Source: Ectocarpus siliculosus (Eukaryota > Sar > Phaeophyceae > Ectocarpales > Ectocarpaceae). Taken from it: a stretch of DNA of 64,000 bases. The first letter of the stretch is position 1; each line of letters starts with the position of its first letter. This document shows, piece after piece, positions 57,360 to 64,000 of this stretch. Both the position numbers and the translations under genes were made by a program. Under the pieces are notes generated by a model. That model had not been told where the DNA came from and searched no databases. It was given only the letters and a program-made list of their open reading frames with translations. The stretch covers positions 108,146 through 172,145 of the forward strand of contig FN649757.1 of NCBI GenBank assembly GCA_000310025.1. The letters are read 5' to 3'.

Positions 57360-58400
57360 TTTTTTTTTGCGCCAAAAAAAAAGGAGGAGAGATTGCGGGG
57401 AGAGAGACAGAAGTACAGCAGAAAGAGACGAGTGTACTTCTGTAGACGCAACAGCTATCTCCACCCATAGGCCATAAGGGCTGCCTTCGACAGGACGGTG
57501 GGCACAGACAGGGTCAGAGGAGAGTTGATGCGTGGTCGCGGTGCGGCCGCTAGGGCAGGTTAGGCTTATTGACCTGGATAAGATCAGTCGTCAAGCCGCC
57601 TAAACTACTATATTTTCAGTATATTCAAATGATCAGTGAAAACGATCAGTGAGAGGGCTTGTAGACCCATAGCTGGTTCTTGTACGTCTATACTTCTCTG
57701 TCCCCTCCCCAATGTGAGCCCTGCCGGCTCACTACAGCTCCTGTGATTTTCCCACATGCACGCAAGCACACCAGCACACACCTACCATTGCATCAGTGGC
57801 TCTCTAGGTTCGGTCGAGGGTATGTGTGGGGCTATGATGATAGTGTATGTGTTACTGCAGTACTACTGTACGTTGGACTCCGCTATGCTGCTGCTGCTGT
57901 GTAGTACAGCTGCCGACATGATGACTGCTGCATCTTGGGAGTGTACGATATTTTCAAATTTGGAGGATATGCAGCAAACCACAATATTCTGGTCTGGTTG
58001 GGCTTGCAGTGCCCCTTTTCGCTGTCCTCCTGTCTTTGCTTGAGTGGCTTCCTAGATTCGGGCGAAGGCATGTATGTGGAGCTATTGACGTGTCTCTGTG
58101 AAAGGATATGGGGAGAGATTTATTGTGGAATTCGCATTTAGAGCAGTGTGCATCGTTTTTGTAATTTTGGCCGTTCCAGACACCTTGATATTTCCCGCTG
58201 GCACTAACGTCCTCTCATTGGTCACCGGGTACGCGGTCGATGCGAATAATAAAGGCACACCTACCTATGGCTTGCCAACACCTGGCGTGGAGGGGTACAG
58301 GGCGGCAACTCCATGGCATGCCACAACACCAGCATTTAGAAACGATCAATCAATGATCTGTCAGGACGCCCGTAGACCCGAAAGGGTTGCAGCATCAAAC
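57360..58400 (+). repeat. Duplicated segment, inverted partner of 32490-33500
   Basis: Plus-strand copy of the segment described at 32490-33500. A 266-codon open frame starting at 58098 begins inside this repeat and has no paralogous support, so it is not called as a gene. Confidence 0.8.
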
Positions 58401-59365
58401 AACGGTTTTACTATTCCGCACAACTGTAATTCTACCATGATAATGAGCATTCAAAGTACGATATACTATACACGTTCTACAACCCATAAATGTATACGAG
58501 GTGCAGGTTTTATGTGGACATACCGAAGTTGGAATGCACTGTACAGTGCTGTAGAGCACACATATTGTAGACCTGAACTGCTGTACACGTACTCTGTATC
58601 TACCCCATCTGGCCTTTTGTCTCTACCTGGAGTATCTAAGCAGAAAACTCTACACCACCCCAAGCATTGCCCCAAGTGCATTACACACGAAGCGACACGT
58701 ACTCGGTATGTGTTGCGTGTGCGCCTCCTTGTACGAGCGCGCAAAGATCGAAGACCCTTCCTGTACTTGTCGTCATGGCCGGGGGACTATGTGACACGTT
58801 GGTTAGCAGATATGCCCAGTCAACCCATGACATTTGTCTGTCTGGTTTGGCATAGAAAATGCAAGGATATTTCCGGCTTCTGTCTTTTTCAAACGTAGCC
58901 TGGGCCGGGGAAAACCCGCACATCGATCCGTCCGGGCCTTGCCGTGATGCGATGTCTATGGTCTTTGATCTACCGACCACGGCACGCATTTACATGAGAA
59001 CACCACGGTCCTCCCCTGTCTATTTTCGATTTGGTCTATCTATGTAGGTTGCTTCCAATATTGCATTTCGTGAGCATTGACATATACCCTGCTGCACACA
59101 AATCTTTCGCCTGGCCTGGGAGACAAACGTCGGTTTCAAAATGTCGGTTTCAAAATATCTGCATGTTACATTTGCAGTTTACAGTACATATGTTGCTGTA
59201 GTAGTACGGTTCATAGGCTGGTTTCAAAATCTCTCAACAATTGTACCACCAACGACGGTACTGCTAGTTTTGCGAAACCGCCCATGGGACACCCATGGGC
59301 CGCCCATTGCCCATGGGCGGTCATTTAGAAAAAATGTACATGAAAGTGTGGGAGACCACTAGACT
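58401..59365. other. No supported gene; palindromic CCCATGGG cluster
   Basis: At about 59281-59321 CCCATGGG occurs three times within 40 bp (CGCCCATGGGACACCCATGG and on to GCCCATGGGCGG). A TGTCGGTTTCAAAAT unit is repeated in tandem at about 59128-59158. Confidence 0.5.
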
Positions 59366-59715
59366 AGTCACGATAATCCCACCAGTTCCCGCCGCATATT
59401 GCTTTGTCCCTCGGTCCTTGAGTCCCTTGTGTCTGTCGCCCTCTTTCTTGTTCACTTCCTGTCTTGCCTTCGTCTTTGCACGCCGGAGACGACGTGCTCT
59501 GTGCCATGAGGTGTGGGAGAGGGGGAGATCCTCTTGGATCTTTCCGGGCCTGTGAGACAGAAATTTGGGGACGAATTGGTTCTCTATTTTAGTCTCCTCC
59601 AATCACCGTTTACCCGTTAGTTCCCCGCCACCGGCTGTCCCCGTCGAGTCTCCGTCACCCGAATATACAGCGCGTCTGTCTACAGCGGTATACTTAGGAG
59701 CTACCGCGGAGAACA

Positions 59716-59873
59716 ATGACGTCCAAGGAAACTTCGAATGCGTTGCCGTCGTTACATGGGAACAGCGTTGGTCGAAAGGAGACTTGCTTGCGGCAGGCCC
59801 TGCCTGGAATGCGCAGAAGTTGCTCGGAATGTGGAAGGAAAAAGAAGAGTTGTGATGGGCGACAACCCTGTGG
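59716..59873 (+). CDS. Zn2Cys6 copy C, orphan first exon
   Basis: Reads from ATG at 59716 to TGTGG|GTAAGA at 59873. It encodes RRSCSECGRKKKSCDGRQPC, one residue different from copy B in this stretch, with Cys at residues 36, 39, 46 and 52. The donor and the split inside the cluster are identical to B. No second exon (RC-x6-C...) was found in the remaining 4.1 kb, so the gene either continues beyond the window or is a truncated duplicate. Copy C has TTG where B has its ATG, and uses an ATG 27 nt upstream of that point instead. Confidence 0.75.
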
Positions 59874-60879
59874 GTAAGACCTGGCGAGGTATCCGCTACA
59901 AGCCATGCAGAAACCGCTGTCTCCAATTAGTCCCACGCTGTTTCTTCAGCTTGCCCAGAGGTGGACTCGGCAGCTTTTGCTATACCTGTCGCCAACCACC
60001 GCCCGCTTCTGCCACCTGGGGGGGGGTGTTGGATCCGTTGTATCGAACGGGCGTTGATTAACCCCATGAAACCGCCGGAACAAGCAAACCGATGTACTGC
60101 CACAGGATACTGTACATAAAAGGAATCAGTTCCAGTTCCAAGCGTTGGTCCAGGGTGGTGCGGTATCCAAAAATATATTAATTCAGTATAGAGATTTTCA
60201 GCGCATAGAGTTAAGTAGTGCCGAATCCTCGGTGATCTCGGCCTCTTTCTGGTCTAGACTATAATATATGGGGGGGTGTTGTTTATTTAATTGGTTTTAG
60301 GGTTGGGGAGTACATATGTAGGACCCATTAATACTACGGACAGAGGGAGAAACGACCCCTAGAGACTCAATACCTTGAAGAAGTCAAAACTGCTGTGCAT
60401 TTGTTGTGGCGGTCCATCATATTGAATCCTGGAAATCTCGATGAGACGGTTGCAACGCCGCCATTTTCGGCAGCGTCACTCCGTCTTTCCTGCTGAGTAT
60501 TCGAGCTAGGGGGGATGTGGTGTATCGTGTCACCTGCTGTTCACATGTACGTTCCCCCACCTATTGGGTTTGTCGGTGGTTTCTCTGCAGGGAGTGAAGC
60601 AGTACTTGTTAAGCTATTCCCTGCGAGCTGTGTTTAGACTACGCAACGTCTTGCGTACGGCTGATGGAAAATACCGGGCTGAAAATACATAGCAGTAGGG
60701 GGCGATCATTTACTGGCGGCACCTGGACAAAAAACAGACAAAAAATAGTGTGCGTACGGCACAGCAGCAGCATCAGCAACAGCGAGGGCGTGTTGCTTCC
60801 ATGCCCCACACACTCTTCCTTCTCTGTGTGCTATGTGCTCGGTGCTGGGTGTGCTGTGTCTACTGTGTGTTGCCAAGAT
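59874..60879. other. Downstream of copy C exon 1
   Basis: Putative intron sequence. At 60430-60555 there is a diverged copy of the sequence around the 46463-46682 foldback. No second Zn-cluster exon. Confidence 0.4.
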
Positions 60880-61085
60880 CGCAGGTGATGTGTGCCCCTC
60901 CCGTGCCCAATTCCAAATGTGTCCCGCTACCGACGTTAACCAAAGTACCAGCTTCTAGTACAAAAGAATGTGTCCCGCTACCGACGGCGGGGTTCCGACA
61001 CTCTAACACCCCCTCATCAACCAAAAGTACCAGCTTAGAGTCTAGTACAAACACATGTGTCCCGCTAATGACGGCGGGGCTTCGA
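60880..61085 (+). repeat. Degenerate tandem repeat (TGTGTCCCGCTACCGACG)
   Basis: Three units, each with GTGTCCCGCTA, a CCGACG/TGACGG step and AAAGTACCAGCTT between units. One frame gives repeated CVPLPT. Not supported as coding. Confidence 0.7.
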
Positions 61086-61139
61086 CACTAAAATACCGCC
61101 GCTCCAGTAGGGTGTAGACTACTGTATCGGCCCGCAGTT

Positions 61140-61640
61140 AAGGAGCGCCAATCTGGGTCGAGGCTCAAACTCTCATTTTGTCCCGGAGAGACCAGCCGAA
61201 GCCCTCCAGTTTATGTTCCTTTTCTAAATTCGGCGAAGAACAATAACCGCAAGTCCACGAAGTAATGTAGTCCACGTGTGACATCATGCCGAACGCTCGA
61301 TGTGGCGAACATTGACCGTGAGCGCCCTCCAGGACTTCCGAACCCCCTCCTGTTCGCCCACCTCCAGCAGCACCCACGCCCCAACGTCCGCAATAAAAAA
61401 GTACAATAGCCAGGGGTAGGGTGTGTGTGTGGCAGCGCTCTGGCACTCTACAGGGCGTTTCCTATTCGGCACGTTCCCCCAGCTCCCCTTTGTTTCTTAT
61501 ATCTTGGGGATGGCAGTTGGTTCAGGTTCTTACTGGGATGTTTCTTAGTTTGGTGCAAATTGAGGTTTGTTTCTTGGCCCAAATTTCTTATTTTTCGCCC
61601 GAATCTGAGCCTTTGTTTCTTAACACCATGTTTCTTATCT
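61140..61640 (+). repeat. Dispersed repeat family, copy 3 of 3
   Basis: Most diverged member: CTGGGTCGAGGCTCAAACTC, GACCAGCCGAAG, ATCTTGGGGATGGCA and several TTTCTTA units. Noncoding. Confidence 0.65.
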
Positions 61641-62245
61641 GTATGCGCGGCCAGTGAACGCGTTGTTTGTCTTAGTATCAGTGGTATCTGTTCAAAGAGG
61701 CGCTGCCAGTGAGTTCGTTGTTCTGTCTTCGCACTCAAGCTGAAAAGGGCGTGGATGCGTAGACCTGTTCAGTAGTGTTTACACATTGATAGTTCCCTGT
61801 CCTCCCTCCGTGCCGCGCGCGCCCAGGTCGTTCTTCGAGAGACATGGAGGCTTGTGCATTTTCACTCGGTAGGGGACGCGCTTTTCCCCCATTTTTCTTG
61901 TAAAATTCTGAAAAAAATAGCCTGGTGCATCTACAAGCCTGTGTGTTTGCGTGTACTATAATAGGTACAAATACATCATATAGGAAAATTTGTAATCGGA
62001 ATTTGGGTAGTAAGTACCACATCGGGTTATCCTACAATTAAGTTATACAAGCGCTAATTTAGCCACCACATACACCTAGTAGGATCCACTGAAGGTAAGG
62101 TGGCGAGAGTCGACAACACATACTGACTCATAGTAATTTCGACTGACGGTAACCTTGAAGTAGGGACGGCTGGAAACCAAGAAGAGTCGCCGTGCAGTAT
62201 AGCATAGTCGATAGCAGCAGTGCGCTGCAGGCAGTTCCTGATACT

Positions 62246-62605
62246 GCCTCAAACCTTACACGCTGCCTCAAACCTTACACGCAGTAGGTACTGGGCTGCA
62301 CCAAGAACCGTTGATGCCCAGCGATATGCATGAATGCAGAGAAAGCCAAATATTTGAAACTACTGAAGGACAATCATACGTACACACAAAGACATGGCGC
62401 GACGGCTTGGAAGATTCAAAGTGACACACGACAAAGGTGTACGACATAATCCAAACGCGCAGTCGGTACTGGGCAGCCCCAAGAAACGTTCACACCCAGC
62501 GATATTGTTGGAGAAGTCAGGAAACCCATATACATGTGGAGCTACGCATGGACACTCACGTACTTGCATAGCCCTAGTAGTATGCACCCAAAGAGATATC
62601 GCGAC
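62246..62605 (+). repeat. Direct duplications
   Basis: A 19-bp unit TGCCTCAAACCTTACACGC occurs twice in tandem (about 62246-62282). A longer diverged unit beginning GCAGTAGGTACTGGGCTGC / GCAGTCGGTACTGGGCAGC, with CCCAGCGATAT and CGCGACG, occurs at about 62280-62405 and 62460-62605. Confidence 0.7.
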
Positions 62606-62699
62606 GTTCTGCACGATCAAAAGCGGCACCCGACACAGGTGTCAGGCAATACCAAAATACTTGTGAACACTGCCGCAGCGTGCCGCAACGTTCGTCGAC

Positions 62700-63140
62700 A
62701 GGAGGTGCTCCGCTCTGACTCGAGCAATAGGAACAATGCTGTCACGGCAATGGAGTGCGAACCGACGTGTCAATCGTTACGTTTCGGATTCCTTGTAGTA
62801 GAGCCAGGTAGGAGATATTCCCAAGGAGTCTCTTTGCGCGGCGACCACAATATGACGACACCTATACGGGAATCTGCTGTTCAGCAGCATCATGCGACAT
62901 GTGCACGACACGCGCACGGTTGTTCGCATCGCATTGAAGTATTCTTCTTCGTCGCAGGGGTATCGCATCCATTCATGGTCGTCGGGGTAGGCAAACGTTC
63001 TTGGTCGATGCCTCTTCCATGTCGCTGTTTCCAAAAAACGAAATCGAGCTACATGCATACCATTTTTTTTTTTGCCATACTCTACTAACAGCAACAAATT
63101 TGTCACGACACGACGACCATCCTGTGAGTATATAACCAGG
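62700..63140 (+). repeat. Dispersed repeat, partner of 54760-55210
   Basis: Direct-orientation partner of the repeat inside copy B. It is followed at 63140-63230 by a block (CCAATGGGGCGGGCGGCC, GGTTTGGGAGGAAGTGAAGT) that also occurs at 54010-54090 and in part at 47281-47325. Confidence 0.75.
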
Positions 63141-63230
63141 GAGAACGATTGCTCCCCCGCCCCCCAATGGGGCGGGCGGCCATAACGAGACGGATCGCGG
63201 TGAGGGTTTGGGAGGAAGTGAAGTATGATG

Positions 63231-64000
63231 TTATCCACATACTCACGGGATGTCGGCGCGAGACATTAGACCTCATTTTAGTGCTCACCAAAATTGGGGC
63301 CGTACTTTGTTATTTGCGGGCCACAATATGCGTTTGCGACGAAATGTCTAGCGTTACGGCCACCACATCGCACAACTGTGGCGCAGCAACGAAGACGTGT
63401 ACCGAACCTTTACGTGCCACCGTCACACGTTGTCATGAGTGCACTTGTCGACAGCTCACGTTTGCTCTTGGTGTTGTGTTGACGTTGTGGCGACCACCTG
63501 CTCGTGCCGCCTGGACACGAAATTGGAACCGTGTTTTTTATTTTTGGCCACACAGTTGTGACCAAGAGTGCCTATTTTTCTTTTTTTTCAGAAGGCAAAA
63601 GATGGCCAATCGACGCCCTATAGGTCTTGGTTAGTCGAAACGCAGGGCTGTCTACTGAAGGAACGCCGGAATTCAGGCAGAAACCAAACGAGGGTCCCTA
63701 CATCTAGAGCCTTTTTCTCCCTCCTGGGAAAAAGGGAAAACCGCTGCGCTTCGCACTCCGCGGAACAATGATATTCCCCTCGACGGTACCTTTCTCCTAC
63801 GATTCTGTGCTAAAGCCCCCTATAACCGGGCACTCGCCTTGTCGGTGAACCACCTATAATAGGTAGTCTTCATTATACTTTTTCATGCTGCATGTTCCCC
63901 CTTTTTTCGCTCTTTCTTTTCCTAAAAACTGCTGCATTGTAGGAGATAGCACCGGGTGAGGTGGAGTTTGCAGATCTCCTTTAACGAAAAACAGGAAACC
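63231..64000. other. Window end, no recognisable gene
   Basis: Short open frames only. No second exon for copy C seen up to the last base. Confidence 0.4.

Noticed and set aside
58098-58898. 266-codon plus-strand open frame with a hydrophobic N-terminus
   Set aside because: Starts inside the duplicated segment 57360-58400, and the frame is not kept in the partner copy at 32490-33500.

Overview
The window looks like nuclear DNA of a eukaryotic alga, most likely a brown alga (Phaeophyceae) or a close stramenopile relative. The evidence is many short exons with GT-AG borders and long introns, fungal-type Zn2Cys6 DNA-binding domains, CAG/CTG-rich microsatellites, LINE and copia remnants, and an assembly gap of exactly 100 N (15123-15222). 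There are no operons, Shine-Dalgarno sites, phage genes or CRISPR. The taxon is inferred from style of sequence; no marker gene was seen.

Layout. 1-4.2 kb: a decayed LINE reverse transcriptase (+) and a decayed copia-type gag (-). 6.29-11.94 kb: 'copy A', a 5'-truncated, broken paralog of a Zn2Cys6 regulator gene. 14.0-15.1 kb: a second LINE remnant, then the gap and homopolymer-rich low-quality sequence. 16.4-19.2 and 28.2-31.3 kb: two direct copies of a roughly 3 kb segment carrying exons of an unrecognised minus-strand gene family. 20.7-38.3 kb: dispersed repeats, foldback (hairpin) elements and a DDE transposase fragment. 39.1-45.6 kb: a GC-rich minus-strand gene (or two) with a complete Zn2Cys6 exon. 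47.1-56.7 kb: 'copy B', a multi-exon plus-strand Zn2Cys6 gene of about 880 codons, largely intact. 59.7 kb: 'copy C', an orphan first exon of the same family with its duplicated upstream region. 57.4-64 kb is otherwise repeats.

The coherent biology is a local family of Zn2Cys6 regulator-like genes. A and B share exon sizes exactly at several exons (183, 226, 77, 46, 84, 282, 266 nt), B and C share about 500 bp of upstream sequence, and a divergent member lies on the opposite strand. A carries in-frame stops where B is open, so the locus shows duplication followed by decay. Around it at least four long inverted repeats could fold into hairpins. Functions beyond DNA binding cannot be read from the sequence.
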